Notes: generated from the letters alone by a model not told the origin. Positions 47,991 to 61,800 are shown, counted from the first letter of the stretch. The stretch is DNA of 64,000 nt from Lindgomyces ingoldianus (GCF_010093535.1 NW_022985217.1:4553-68552), one strand, 5' to 3'. Translations and numbers: made by a program.

Positions 47991-49071
47991 TGTAAAAAGT
48001 ATAAATTACTTAGTAAATAATAAAGTATAAAAGTAAAAAGTTAAATTATATTTTTACATAATATTATTATAACTCTATAGACATGTTGCTTAGGAGGTCT
48101 AACAGCAAGCTGTTAGACACCTCTAGACTCTTCTCTTCCTCCTCTGCCCTTTTTCCTCTTTTTCCTCCTCTCCTCCCTCCCCTCTAGACTCTCTCTAAAC
48201 CCCCTCTACCTTATCCTTAGCTGCCTAAAAGCGCTGCAATGTCTGCCTAAAGGTTAGACACTAGAGCCTCTAAAGCTAAAACCTATTAAAGCAGCTTAGT
48301 ATTCTAGTAAAATAAGGCCACTTAAACACTAGCTACAAAAAGCCTAGCTTTCTAACTCTTTATAACCTACACTACTTGCGCTAGGTTCTAAGCAGACTCT
48401 AAAACAGCTTTAAAAGCCCCCTTTTTATTCTTCTTACTCCTTATGTTTTAGGCTGCCGCCTATAGCTTAAGATAGCTCTAAAGGACTAAGAATTTCTTCT
48501 TATAATAAAAGAGGACCTACGTGCGCGTTAGTGTACTATACCCTAGTAGTATTAGACTATATTTGTATAAAGTTACATTTTTTATTACATAAGGTGTAAT
48601 ATTTACATTTCTTTAATTTAAAGAACTAATAAGAAAACTTAACTTAAAGGCTATAAGTAAAAGCGTAGGCAGCCTAAAGGCAGATAACTTAAAACGCCTC
48701 TAAAGAGGCTCTAGAAGAGGGGTAAAGCAGCATAGTAATTTTCTTTAATGCTATAATTAGTTAGCAGACTAAGCTATAGGATGTTAGGTGTATAATAATA
48801 CTTATAAAGTAGAAATTTAGATAATAGCTAAAAAAGAAACTAATAAAATTAACTAGACTATATAAGTAAAGCAAGCAAACACTTATTACTATAAATAATA
48901 AATTTACTATATTAATAATAACTACACTACTAGTTACTACTAAATAAAAACATTATAATAAAGGTATTATATTAGTATTAGGTTTTTAGTTTATTTCTTA
49001 GTAATAAGAAATTTTAGTTAAGATAGTAGTACTTATTATATCTTATCTAAATTAGTTTTAAAGCAGTTTTA
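47991..49071. other. 3' noncoding part of element A
   Basis: This AT-rich sequence lies between the A pol remnant and element C. A pyrimidine-rich block (about 48120-48200) and a short hairpin (48093-48124) stand out. A further solo LTR beginning near 48084 is possible, but I could not find its other end. Confidence 0.4.
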
Positions 49072-52039
49072 TGTCACAGTATCCTCCCTAGATCCTAGAC
49101 ATAACTGTATTAGACGCGTACTAGAGTATTATTAGTGCACGTCTAACACAAACACAACACAACACAGACATAAACTTAAGCATAAACTGCCTTAACACTA
49201 ACTAAACCTAAAATAGGCTTAATTTATACTTAAAGTGCTTAGACTTCTAAGCTAAGTATTTAATTACTAATTTCCTCTTAAACTTTTCTATTTCTTACAT
49301 AACATTTTATACTTACTATAATACCTTATGTAGTAATTAAACTAGACCTTTGTAAAGCTCTATAACCTTACTTATGCATAATTATAACATTATGTTGTAT
49401 TAAAACTTTAGCTAAGAATAGCCTTTAAATCTAATTTAATAAGCTTAGTACTTACATAACTCTAAGCTATTAAAGTAAGCTAAAAAGCCTTCTAAGAAGC
49501 GCTTACTTTATAAAAAAGCTACTACATTATAAGCTTTAAAGCTTTTTAAAAGAACTTTAAAAAACAGCTTTATGTTATTAAGTAGTTTATTTCTGCTTTA
49601 ACTTTTATTATAGTAGTAGAAACTAAGAACTTACTAGCTTTAAAGTCTACTTAGAAGTCTAAAGATAGCTTAACTTTTTCCTACCTAACACTACTTATAA
49701 CTTATAACTTTTCTAACTTAGTAATAAAATCTAACTAACTTCTTAATTTCTTACTGTTTAATAAAAAATAGAAAGACCTACTTTTTTTTTTACATAAGCT
49801 TTAATATAAACTTAAAAAAAATATAAACTAATTCCCCTTTAAACACTTTTAGTTACTATATGCTTACTTTTAACTTAACTATAATATAACAGCCTTAATT
49901 AACTTACTAATAAATAAGGATATTATTAACCTAGATTAATTTATAGCATTCTTATAAGTAACTTATAAAGACTTAAATAAAAAGTTAATAGCTCTAAGTT
50001 ACTTAAACACTTTATAATAAAAAAAAAAAAGCTTTACTTTACACTTTACTAAGTTCTACTAACTTGCATTTAATATAGGCTTAAATAAAATAAGTTTAAT
50101 TATAGCCTTATATAACTCCCTCTTAACTAAACTATAACATGCTATAGTAGGAGAACCCCTTCTAAATAACCTTAATGTGTATGTAAACCTAATTACTACC
50201 TATAATAATAACATAAGGTTCCTCTCTATACAAGCTCTAATACACCCCTAAACTAGCGCAGTTGCAAATAAGGACTTTAACATAATAAAAATTAATTTAA
50301 ATTATGCTTTAGTTAGTTCTAGAAAGTGTAAAGATTATAAGAAAAAAAGTTAATACTTTAAGTATAGTAAGCATAGTTATATTTTTTAAAACTACTTTAT
50401 TCTCTTTTCTTAAGTCTACATAAGTAGCGCTGCTAGCACTTATTAAAAATTTTTACTATTTTAATCTTATTCTTATAAAGGCTTTAACTTATATTTAAGC
50501 TTTAATCTCTCTTACTACTCTTAACATAGCCGCAGCTATAGCAGTAGGAGCCTGTAAAAAGGCTTGTCCTAGAGCTAAGTTGCCCTTTAGGACTAATTTA
50601 ACACTAGATCTTTACTAACTTATAGGCTAAGTCTCCTACTAATAACTAAAAGTACTAAGTTAATATTTTTATATATTTATAATAAGGAACTATATTAGCC
50701 TTAATATAGGCTTTTATTAACTTAGAAGCAAATAGCATAAGTTACATTAATAAAGAACTAGCATATAAACTAAATCTTTAATTAATACTGCTTACCTAAA
50801 TAATTTACTTAACTAGATTTAATAAAAAACAACTTAAAAAAAGTTTTATCTTTTATACTATAACTATTATAATTACCTACTAACACTATAAGGAGCAGAT
50901 TAAGCTCTATGTAATAAACACAGAATATTATAACTTAATCCTAGAATAACTATAGCTATATTAGTATAAAGTTGCCTTTAATTACTAAGAGTAAGTTCTA
51001 AACTTTAACTTTTTCTAATGCTAAGATATATGCTTACGCTTATACCTAAATAACACCTAAGTAGCACTTAATATAGAAAGTTTTTAGACTTACTTTTTAA
51101 TAACCTAGAAAAAAACTACCTAAGTAAGGCTAACAAGCTAGGCCTTTTACTAAAATAGGCTATATAAAATAATTTAATAACTGCTTAAACTTAAAAAAAA
51201 AAAAGCTTTTAAAAAAATTTTACTTACCTAATTTAAACATAAACTAGGACTTAAATAGTAGATAGACATCTGCTATATAAAACCTGCCTTATTTATAACC
51301 CTAGCTTAATAACTAGATTATAAAATCTACGTAGTTACAATTTCTAATATAGACTAAGCTCTAGCTCCCTAAAAACGCACTAACCTAAAGATAATAGTTC
51401 TTTAAGACTACTATAACTTATTATATGTCTTTTTTTAAGACAAGTCTAATAAGCTTTTAATATAACATCTGTATAATTACTAAATAACTCTTAAGCCTAG
51501 TAAACAACTTAGTTATAGGCTACTATATAAGATGTTACTAAATAAATTAAAAGTGCTTTAAAAATACTTTAATAAAAACTTAAAAAAAAGGTTTATTTAA
51601 GCTAGCTTTTTACTAGTAGTGTTACCTATACTATTTATAAAGAAACTTAGAAGTAGGCTTTAATTCTATGTTAACTACTAAAAACTAAACACTATTATTA
51701 TTAAAAACTAATACTTAATTTCTTTTTTATAGGAAACTTTAAGCTAACTAAGTAAAGTAAAGTATTTTATAAAGTTAAATATTATTACTGCCTTTAATAA
51801 GCTAAAAATAGTAAAGAGTAATAAGTAGCTAATAGTGTTTTAGACCTAATACAGACTATTTAAGTACCTAGTAATGCCCTTTAGCTTAGCTAACACGCCT
51901 AGTACTTTTTAATATTTTGTAAACAACTTACTCTAACCCTACCTAGACATGTTCTGCACTATGTATATTAATAATATTTTAATCTATAGTAATAGCCTTT
52001 TAGAGCATAAATAGCATGTACGCCTAGTGCTAAAAGCTA

Positions 52040-53386
52040 CAGTCGCCCACAAAAAGTCTGTTAACAGCACCAAATCGCCTAAAAACCAGCCCTCTATACA
52101 TAAAGCCTTTCTACTTAATATAGGTAGTCAATTAAAGCTCTTTTTAGAGTTATAATTAAGGGATACTTATAGTAGCCTAATACCTTGTCTGCTAGCCCTT
52201 AGCCTTTTGTACTGCCTTTAAACGCCTTAGCATAGACTTTATAAGCTTGTAGATTAGTAAATTAGGTATTAACTTCTATGCCTTTTTTAATGCCTTGTAA
52301 AATTAGTTCTATTTATTCTCTAAAGTGCCTATTATTTAAAACTTAGGGTGTAGTTTGTGGACAAGTTGTTTAAGGGCCCACTAAATATGCTTAATTAGAT
52401 TAAGGTTAGGTAAGTAAAGAGGCTACTTTATAGTCTAAATTCTGTGCTTCTTTAAGAAAACCTTTGTTACTTAAGCGTTGTAAATAAGAGCGTTATCTTG
52501 CATAAAGATCTGCCTAGGCCTATAGTAAGGTAGGAGGCCCTGGCGGAGCGTTTTCATGTACAAATCTGCAGAGTAGCCTCTGCACTTAGCCTTAGAGTCC
52601 CTCTTTATAATAACTAATTTACTCCTGCCTACCCTGCTGTTACTAGTTACCTAGATTGCTCCCTAGACTATCTAGCTCTTCCTCTTTAATTTAGCTTTTT
52701 GCTGTATTATCTGTAGAGCCTATCTCTTATTGTTGTACTAGAAACACTACTTAGCATCTGCCCCTAAGCCTAGTTTAATTAAACATTTATTACTAAACTT
52801 AACAGCCCTCCTTCTCTAGTTAAAGTAATAATATTGCTAGTAGAATTTAAGCCTTAAAGCTGTGTGCTTAGCGTTTATTTTAGGCCTCTTCTTATAACAG
52901 TAATTAGTAAGGCCCTCTTTCTTAAGCAGATTATAGATAGTGTTGTGATAGAGGTAGGTAGTGCTATGTATAAGGCCTGCTACCTTTATAAGCGTTTTGT
53001 ACTGCATTTTTAGGAATTTTTGTACTAGTTAAATAAGTAGTTATTTCTACCACCTTAATATTATAGGAGGACGCCTAGAGTAAGGCATAGAGGTAAGTTA
53101 GTTGTGCTCTTTCTAGCGCTTAATAGTTAATGCAATACACTAGCAAGTGCAGCTAAATTCCTTAGCTAAATCCTTTTACGTCACACTAGCCTTAAGCTTA
53201 GAAACAATTGCTGCGCGCGTTGTAGGTAATAATTTGCTATTGCGCATTTAATTTCTGCTAATTTCCTGCCTAAAAGAACGTCGCATAGTGGCTGTAGGTA
53301 GTGTTAAAGGGGGGGTGGATACACGCGTTAATGCGCGTTAAGGGGTCGCGCACGGTTCATGTTAACAGACTTTTTGTGGGCGACTG
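52040..53386. mobile_element. Tc1/mariner-type DNA transposon inside element C
   Basis: The terminal inverted repeats of about 27 bp are near-perfect (CAGTCGCCCACAAAAAGTCT at the left and its complement at the right). The element is flanked by TA on both sides (52038-52039 and 53387-53388). It is 1347 bp and encodes one transposase on the minus strand. Confidence 0.93.
52156..53286 (-). pseudogene. Tc1/mariner transposase, RIP-damaged
   Basis: A single frame from ATG 53286 to TAA 52156 (about 376 codons) carries several in-frame stops. It keeps an N-terminal helix-turn-helix-like start (MRRSFRQEISRN), the catalytic block IFMQDNALIYNA (second Asp, about 52476-52512) and the region PLYLPNLNLIKHIWWALKQL (about 52345-52410), matching the WPPYSPDLNPIEHxW pattern. 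Asp in PDLNP is Asn here and several Pro are Leu, as expected from C-to-T and G-to-A change. It is less damaged than the surrounding gypsy element. Confidence 0.88.
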
Positions 53387-56300
53387 TATAGAAGAAGTAG
53401 GTCTATAACTTAATATAGACAAATGTAAGTTCTACTAATTAAAGGTTACATATTTAAGATATGTAATCTTTATAAATAGCATCTAAATAGACCTTATTAA
53501 GGTTTAGACTATGCTAGATTAGTAATACTAAAAAAATGTAAAAGATGTTTAAGCTTTTATAGAATTTACTAACTTTTACTAATAATTTATTAACAACTTT
53601 TTATAGTAAGTAAGCTTTATAATTACACTTACTAAGAAAAAGATTTAATTTAACTTTAACTTAAATTACTAATAGTTTTTTAACTAGCTAAAAAAAGCCT
53701 TTACTAAAGCTTTAATACTTTACTACTTTAACTTTAAACTACTAATACTTATAGAAGCTAATGCCTTAGACTATATAGTAGCAGAAGTTCTCTTCTAAAC
53801 TAAGCTAGACAGAACTATTAGGCCTATTACATACTTCTTAAAAAGAATAAGTTCTATAGAAGGTAATTATAAGATCTATAATAAGAAATTACTTACTATA
53901 GTACACTGCTTTAAATAATAGCAACCTAAACTAGAAGGTGCAGCGCATCTAATATAGGTTCTATCTAACTATAAGAACTTACAGTACTTTATAACTATAA
54001 AATAACTTAGCTACTAACAAGCTTATTAGTTTAAATACTTATTTTATTTTAATTTTAAGATTACTTATTATTCTAGTTAAAATAAAGAGAAACTAGATGC
54101 TTTTATAAGGTAATTCTAAAACATTCTTACTTAGAAAAAAGTGTAAAAGGCTTAACACTAAACTCTACTTTAACTTAAGCTATTTTTAGACTTTAACCTA
54201 AATAAAATAAATTAGATAATTAATTAAATTATTACTAATAAGTATTTAAATAATAAATTTATCTAAGAAACTTTAGACCTACTTTAAAATAGCGCTAGTT
54301 AGTTAAAGAAAGTAACACTAGCTAACTATAAAAACTAAAATAGTAAGCTATATTACTATAACTAACTTATAATTTTTAATTCTAATAAACTAAGAATTAA
54401 ACTACTCTAAATTATACATAACTTGCCTATTAAAGGACACCTAGGCAGAGAAAAGACTCTTAACCTACTACAGAGAGAGTACTACTAGCCCTGCATGTTC
54501 TATACTGTACACTAATATGTATTATGTTGCTATACTTACTGTAAAGTAAAGGCCTTTTAAGAAAAGTATAATAGCCTACTTAAACTACTTCTAATCTTTA
54601 AATAAGCTTAAAAAGATATATTAATTAATTTTATTATAAACCTACTCTTATCTAAAGGGTATATAAATATTATAGTAGTTGTTAATTACTTAACTAAGTA
54701 TTAACACTTAATACTATATTCCTTTATAACTGCCTTTAATATAGCCTAGTTATTCTACTAATACATATAGGTTTACTATAGCCTGCCTAACATAATTATA
54801 TTAGATAGAGGTACATAGTTTATCTTAGCCTTTTAGGATAAACTTTGTAAATAGCTTTAAATTATTCTTTATCTATTTACAGCTTTTTACCTAGAGACTA
54901 ACAGCTAGACTAAGAATATAAATACTATAATAAAATAAGTCCTATAAGTGTATATAAACTACTAGTAAAATAACTAAGTAAAATAGTTAGCTATAGCATA
55001 GTTTAAAGCTAATAATATAACATTTAAATTAATATAAGTATCCCTGTTCTTAGTAAACTATAGATACTACTTTTAAATAAAATTTAAACTACTTTTAAAT
55101 ACCCCTTAACTAACTTATTAATTTATATAAGTAATAAACATAAATAGACTTATTAATAAAATCTAAAATATATCTAAATATGTTTATAAAAAGCTTACAT
55201 AGGCTTAAGCTTTTTAATAAGAGTACATAAACTAATTTTAAACTTTTACCCTTATGTATATAGCTAGCAAGAAGGTCTAGCTAGACACTAGAAATATCTA
55301 AATAAACTAATAATTAAAGAAACTTAATTAAAAGAACTTTAGCCTCTTTATAGTAGCTTATATAGTTTTATTATATACTTACTAATTAATCCTACCTAAC
55401 AGCATAAAGATACACCCTGTGTTCTATGTATTATTGCTGCGCTAAGTAGCCTTTAAATCTAACTATCTACTTAGACAGCTAAACCTGCTACTTAAACTTA
55501 TTATTATAAATAATAAACTAAAATATATTATAAAAGACGTTAAATAGATCTAGTTTAATAAAAAGAAATATATTTATAAATACTTTATAAAATAAACTAG
55601 ATATAACAAACTGTTATAAGAACCTATAAAAGCTTTATAAAAAAACTCTATAGTAACTTAATTCTACGCTTAATACTTATCTAAACTAAACTTGTACTCT
55701 AATAAAGATAACTTAATGCTAAAACTACTAATGTAAAGAATTTCTTTTTTAATAAGAGGGGGAGTACTGTTACAGTATCCTCCCTAGATTCTAGACATAA
55801 CTATATTAGACGTGTACTAGAGTATTATTAGTACACGTCTAACATAAATATAACATAATATAGACATAAACTTAAGCATAAACTACCTTAACACTAACTA
55901 AACCTAGAATAAGCTTAATTTATACTTAAAGCGCTTAGACTTTTAAGCTAAGTATTTAATTACTAATTTTTTTCTAGACCTTTTTATTCCTTACACAACG
56001 TCTTGTACCTACTATAATACCTCACGTAGTAATTAAACTAGACCTCTGTAAAGCTCTATAACCTTACTCGTGCACAATTGTGACATTTTAAATACTTCTT
56101 AAACACTATAAATAAGGACTATTAGCTTATAAAGGGGGGAGTAGTGTAATAATTCTACAAATTGTTCTATATCAGGTTGCTTAGATCCTATCTAAAGGGT
56201 CCCTGTATCAGCTCCAACTATAACTCAACCTAGTCCTCTGCAGTTACCCCTATTCCCTTATGTATTTAGTTGCACCTCGCCCCTGTAGCTAGCTTAGTAG

Positions 56301-56439
56301 TTTTCTGATATCCTACGTACAAGGCCTATAGGTGTCATTGGTATTCCCAGGTCTCTGAGTCCCCACGCACTCCCATATGCCTCTGAGTGGATTCATACCG
56401 CATTCGGACCCATTGTCTTGCCTGCGCCGTTACACTTTT

Positions 56440-56554
56440 AGCGCGTCTAAGTAGTGTTGTAGGGAATGCATTAGTGTAAAAAGAGTAGTTTAGTAGGGTT
56501 TTAGCAAAAGTAAGCAACTTAGGTGTGTAAGCAACTTGCCTGTGAAGTACGTTA
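56440..56554. mobile_element. palindromic element, severed end of the right arm
   Basis: Positions 56440-56554 are the reverse complement of 33461-33580 (gcaacttgcctgtgaagtac pairs with gtacttcacaggcaagttgc). They complete the element split by A. Confidence 0.8.
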
Positions 56555-57525
56555 TAAGAACCCTTTAGGTATTAACTTATTAGGTAATCTAAGACAAAAT
56601 AATTTATATAAATTATTACTCTACCTTCCTCTTTATAAACTAATAGTCTCTACTAGTAGTAATTATAGTAAGAAAGTATTACTATTATGTTCTTTACTTT
56701 TTTAAACTAAAACTAGTCTAATTTAGCTAAGTGTTCTTACTCTAAATATTCCTTTGCAATGCTAGCAGTGTTCTCTAAACTAAACACTATGTGTGCCCGC
56801 CTTCTCTAATAGTAATCTATATTAATGTCTAGCCTATTAATAACTAAAGCTTACTATTATTTAAACATTAGTTCTGTACTATTTATAAAGTTATTAATTC
56901 TTAAGTGTGTGTTTAGTAAAGTAGATGTAATAAGGTAGGCGCCCCGCCTGCCAAGCCGATACTATACGACTTTCCCCACTGTACTAAAAGGTACGCACGA
57001 GAATACTTAAGCTAAGTATTCTCGCATAGTATAATATATATATAGATAATGCTAGGGCTAGCACTAGCACTAGTAGTTGTCTCTAGTCTAGCCTAAACCT
57101 CTATAAGCAAGAGAAGGCCACGTGGTTGACTGTGCCTACCTTGTTACAGTAGAATTTAAGTATTATTACAAGTGCCTAAAAGGTTTCTTACTATTAGAGT
57201 AGTAAAAGTAATTTAGTAGTTAGTAAAGTTAATTAAAACTAATAGTTTTTAACTAAAAAGCTAAGTTACTATAGCTTAACTCTAAATTAAGTAGGTCTAG
57301 CTTTAAGTTTTATAAAAGCAGGTTTAGCTATTGTCTAAGTAATAGTTAATAGTTAATAGTTAAAAGTTAGGTATTAGTAGTTATCTTTAATTTTAATAAG
57401 TTATTAGTAGTCTTTATGTTTCTACTTTAGCATACTTTTTATAACCTTTCTAAAGGTAATTTTAATTATATAGAATAAAAAGTTTCTAAATTTTATTTAT
57501 AGTAACTAAATAATTTAATATAATT
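56555..57525 (-). mobile_element. reversed gag-region fragment of family A, carrying a solo LTR
   Basis: The reverse complement parallels 42640-43400 of element A, sharing for example gactactaataacttatta and tactattagagtaag-type blocks. The solo LTR at 56926-57148 interrupts it. The fragment ends at the reversed copia LTR at 57526. Confidence 0.75.
56926..57148. mobile_element. solo LTR, family E
   Basis: This 223-bp element has inverted ends TGTAATAAGGTAGGC and GCCTACCTTGTTACA and perfect flanking gtaga duplications (56921-56925 and 57149-57153). It is less AT-shifted than its surroundings. No other copy is seen in the window. Confidence 0.9.
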
Positions 57526-58808
57526 GTTAAATAGGCTCTAACAGCTAGCTGCTTATAGTATAAGCACTTAAGTAGCAAGAGTAAGAGTGGTGTACAGTGT
57601 GCATAGTGTATAAGGTAGGTAAGGTAAGGGCAACATGTTTCTAGTTCTATTACTCTTATCTTTCCTCTGTATAAAGGAAAAAGAGGATATTTAGATGTTT
57701 ACACATAAAGGTTTACGCACAAGCATTATATAACATAGATATGTAATCCTGCTTGTGCGCAATTACTTATATCTAGGCTGCAACGCTGCTGCTGCGTATA
57801 GACACTAGCAACTTTTCTTTTTATCTAAAGAGTTACCTTTTGTACGCGTTACCTCTCTTCTGTCTATGTAGGTCTATTTAATTATATTTTACCTTTACTT
57901 TACTTTTATTTATTAGGACTTGCCTTAGTAATGCTATGTGTTAGAATAAGCTAGTTATACTATATAAATAGCTTTTTTTTTTTTATTCTTTACTTTCTAA
58001 GCTTTACTGTATAATCCTCTAGCTCTTTTTTTTTTTTATATAGTGCTAGCAGTAACAGATCCTTATAATAAGAAAGATAAGTGCGTATAATAAAAAAAAT
58101 AAAAAAATAAGCCTTATATAAAGGCGTTATTAGTCTAGTTAGTCTAGGGCATCTTTACGCATAAGGTCTAGCTAGTCTACAGATGCTTCTATCTAGACAG
58201 AGAGGCAGTTAGTTAAGACTAATAATTAAAAAGCCTAGTTTAGTGTTTTCTTTATATATATATTTACTAAGTTATTTTTACTATTAATTTACTTTATTTT
58301 AGTAATTTTTTTTTTTATATAATTTATAAAGTAATATAATGTTAATTATAAGTTACTTTTTACTAGTAGTGCCTAGCTTAATAAGGTAATTATATAAAAA
58401 CTTTAAATCTATACAGATTACTACTAGAATTAGTAGTAGTTTAAGTATTTATATAATTTACTATAAAGTTATACTAAAAGTAATTACATTATTAAACTTT
58501 TTAACTATTTTATATAGTTTACTAGTAAGAACACTCTTAGTTACTCTTTTACACTTAGTAAAATTTTAGTGTATAATGTTGCCTAGTATTTTAAAGTAGT
58601 TACTTTACTTTATATAGTCTTTATTACTTAATATAATTATAAATTCTAGCTATAAGCTAAAGTTTTTATTATTAGTAAATAATCTATTTATAAAGATAAA
58701 TAGCTTTGCATAATTAAGCTGTAATAGTAGAAAAGTAAGACTATATTTACTATTATCTATCTACTATTAGATTTATGTGTTAAGTGTGTTAATATTATTA
58801 TGCAAAGG
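57526..58808 (-). mobile_element. Ty1/copia element D-rev, 3' part
   Basis: A reversed LTR (57526-57804, about 280 bp) is followed by the reverse complement of the 3' internal part of D-fwd (about 60820-61825), which encodes the RNase H region. At 58808 the element is split by D-fwd and resumes at 62111. Heavy AT shift removes all open frames. Confidence 0.85.
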
Positions 58809-61800
58809 TGTCCGTACGCAGCAGCAGCGTCGCGGCCTGGATACAAACAATCGCGCACAAGCAGGATCACGTATTAATGTCACATAATGCTTGTGCGCGA
58901 ACCTCTGTGCGCGAACATCTAGATATCCCCCTTTTCCTCTGTACAGAGGAAAGACAAGAGCAATAGAACTAGAAACATGTTACCCTTACCTTACCTACCT
59001 TGTACACTGTGCACACTATACACTACTCTTACTCTTGCTACTTAAGTGCTTATACTATAAGCAGCTAGCTGTTAGAGCCTATTTAACACTAATTAGTAGT
59101 TAATTTAATTAACTGTAAATTAGCAAAAGTAATAATAAAGTACTTATACTTTATAAGGTACTTTATTTTATTACTTATCTCTTAGAAAGAGTAATAGCAG
59201 AGTACCTACACTTTATAAGGTACTTTATTTAGTTACTTATTTCTTAGAATAGTAGATTAATCCTTTACATTATACAGCAAGCTCTGCTACTATACAAAGT
59301 AAAGAGAAGATAGTGTAAGACGCACACTAAAGCCACTAAAGCTGCACAACCTAGTAGCTAGATAATAGCACATTAATTCTTTATATTACACAGCAAGCTC
59401 TGCTACTGTATAAAGTAAAAAGAAGATAGTGTAAGGCGCACACTAAAGCTATTAAAGCTGCACAACCTAGCAGCTAGACAACAGCAGTACCTACGCAATC
59501 TACTAGAAAAGTAATTAACTATACTATTATAATAAAATCTTATTAGCAACTAACAACTCTGCGTGATAATAGAAAGAATAAGAAATAATTTCTATTATAT
59601 AAATAACTTATAAAAAACATAAGGATATTAAAGGCAACACTACAGAATAAGACTAGCCTAGAGTACTAGAATAACAAGATTAACATGTTAGAGGCTCTAA
59701 TAAGCCTATAAACTTAATTATATATAGGTTACATAATTACTAATCTATACATAATAACTTAGAAGGGCGCTACTTTTCTAAGTGCGTACATAGAGAATTT
59801 TAAAAGATAGACACTATAAGACTTCTTAGCACTTAGCTACGCGTTTAAAAGGGAGCTTATATAAGTGCTAAAGGACAAGAGAATTACACTATAGCTAGGC
59901 ACTAAAGGTACCTAAGCTTAGAAGCTGTATAATATAGCATAAGGGAAAGTAATTGCACTAAAAAGGCTTTATATGCAACCTTTATTACTGTATAAGGCTC
60001 TGCACAGAAGTAGACTAAACATAATGCTGCTATTAACACTAAACATACTAGCATTACCTGCTCCTACACCTTAGCTAGCACTACACTAATTACTATACAA
60101 ACAATACATGCCACCCTACCTAACGCCTACTCCACACCCTCAATTGTACACACCACCGCCTGCAGTAGTGTATGCACCACTAATACCACCTGCACAATCC
60201 ATACTACATTACAGCCTGTACAAACTTCCACTCTAGAGGGAAACTGCTAAAGAAAAACTCTTAGCAGACAAAATTATATAATTCTAAAAAGCATAAAAAA
60301 AGGACAATAACTACACAAGTTAACTATATAATATTTTTATAAATAAAATAAAGATCTTTATTAATCTATATTAATAGCTAGATATCTAGAAAACTTAGTA
60401 CATAGACATCTTTCTAGATATTCTAGAAAGTTAGGTAAATATGCACTATATGCACAACATAGGCTCTAGAAATAACTAGAAGCATTTGTATAACACCTTA
60501 AGCATTGTAACAAAAGATTTTGCGCAAAGAGAAGAGAAAGAACTACAAAAGGCAAAGTTTTACATAAAAAGTAAGACTATTCTAGTAAAGAAGCAACTTA
60601 TTAAGTTTAACAGTAGAAGGATTAAACTTACACACAACATAGTAGTTCTTACTTAGAAGAGATAAGTAAGCTACCTTTATATAATTAACCTAAAGGACAA
60701 AGATGCTGCACAATAATATGTTAAACAATATGTAAGAGAGGTATACATTACATCTATGTGTTAACTAGAGGCAGCATTTAACCTCTCTATTGCTGCATAA
60801 ACTATAGACCCTTTGCATAACAACATTAACACACTTAACGCATAAATCTAATAGCAGATAGATAATAGTAAGCGTAGTCTTACCTTTCTACTATTACAGC
60901 TTAATTGTGTGAAGCTGTTTATCTTTATAAATAGATTATTTACTAATAATAAGGACCTTAGCTTACAGCTAGGATTCTTAATTATATTAAGTAATAAAGA
61001 CTATATAGAGCAAAGCAACTACTTTAAAATACTAGGCAACATTATACACTAGAATTTTACTAAGTATAAAAGAGTAACTAGAAGTGTTCTTACTAGCAAA
61101 CTGTATAGAATAGTTAGAGAGTTTAATAATGTAATTACCTTTAGTACAACTCTATAGTAAATTATATAAATGCTTAAACTGCTACTAATTCTAGTAGTAA
61201 TCTATATAGATTTAAGGTTTCTGTATAATTACCTTATTAAGCTAGGCACTACTAGTAAAAAGTAACTTATAATTAACATTATATTACTCTATAAATTATA
61301 TAAGAAAAGGGAAATTACTAAAATTAAGTAAATTAATAGTAAAAACAACTTAGTAAATGCATATATAAAGAAAACACTAAACTAGGCTTTTTAATTATTA
61401 GTCCTAACTAACTGCCTCTCTGTCTAGATAGAAGCATCTGTGGACTAGCTAGATCCTGTGCGCAAAGATGCCTTAGATTAACTAGACTAATAACGCCTTT
61501 ATATAAGGCCTATTTCCCTTTGTTTTGTTTTTTTTATATTATACACACTTATTTTTCTTATTATAAAGATCTGTTACTGCTAGCACTGTATAAAAAGAGA
61601 AAAGAGCTAGAGGATTGTATAGCAGAGCTTAGAAAGCAAAGGATAAAGAAAAGAAAAGCTATTTACATAGCACAACTAGCTTATTCTAATGCACAGCATT
61701 ACTAAGGCAAGTCCTAACAAATAGGGGTAGAGTAAAGGCAGAACGTAATTAGATAGACCTACACAGACAGAAAAGAAGTAACGTGTACAAAAGGTAACTC

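Larger units (their letters stand above)
49390..55767 (+). pseudogene. gag-pol remnant of element C, split by a DNA transposon
   Basis: The RT block is at about 51955-52037 (FCTMYINNILIYSNSLLEHK...HVRLVLKA), with YxDD changed to Asn-Asn. It is interrupted by the Tc1/mariner element at 52040-53386 and resumes directly after it. RNase H (RPITYFLKRISSIEGNYKIY) is at about 53820-53885. The integrase zinc finger region (IHNLPIKGHLGREKTLNLL) is at about 54415-54470, and the integrase core (LLLSKGYINIIVVVNYLTKY...NIIILDRGTQFILAF) is at about 54640-54830. The upstream gag region is too degraded to delimit. Confidence 0.85.
49072..56085 (+). mobile_element. Ty3/gypsy LTR retrotransposon C nested in A
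   Basis: The LTRs are 49072-49389 and 55768-56085 (318 bp each), with ends TGTCACAG and TTGTGACA. The target duplication is tttta (49067-49071 and 56086-56090). A polypurine tract (aataagagggggag) precedes the right LTR. The element is 7.0 kb including the Tc1/mariner insertion and about 5.7 kb without it. Confidence 0.93.
34451..56434 (+). mobile_element. Ty3/gypsy LTR retrotransposon A, split by elements B and C
   Basis: The left LTR (34451-34517 plus 42286-42508) and right LTR (56145-56434) are 290 bp each and begin TGTAAY. The target duplication is ctttt (34446-34450 and 56435-56439). Without B and C and their duplications it is about 7.2 kb. A polypurine tract (aaaggggggagtag) lies directly before the right LTR. 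All coding sequence is RIP-degraded. Confidence 0.93.

Noticed and set aside
56335..56517. 60-codon minus-strand frame
   Set aside because: It spans the end of the right LTR of A and the adjacent palindromic arm.
58891..59103. 70-codon frame, repeated at 61908-62159
   Set aside because: Both lie in the LTRs of element D.
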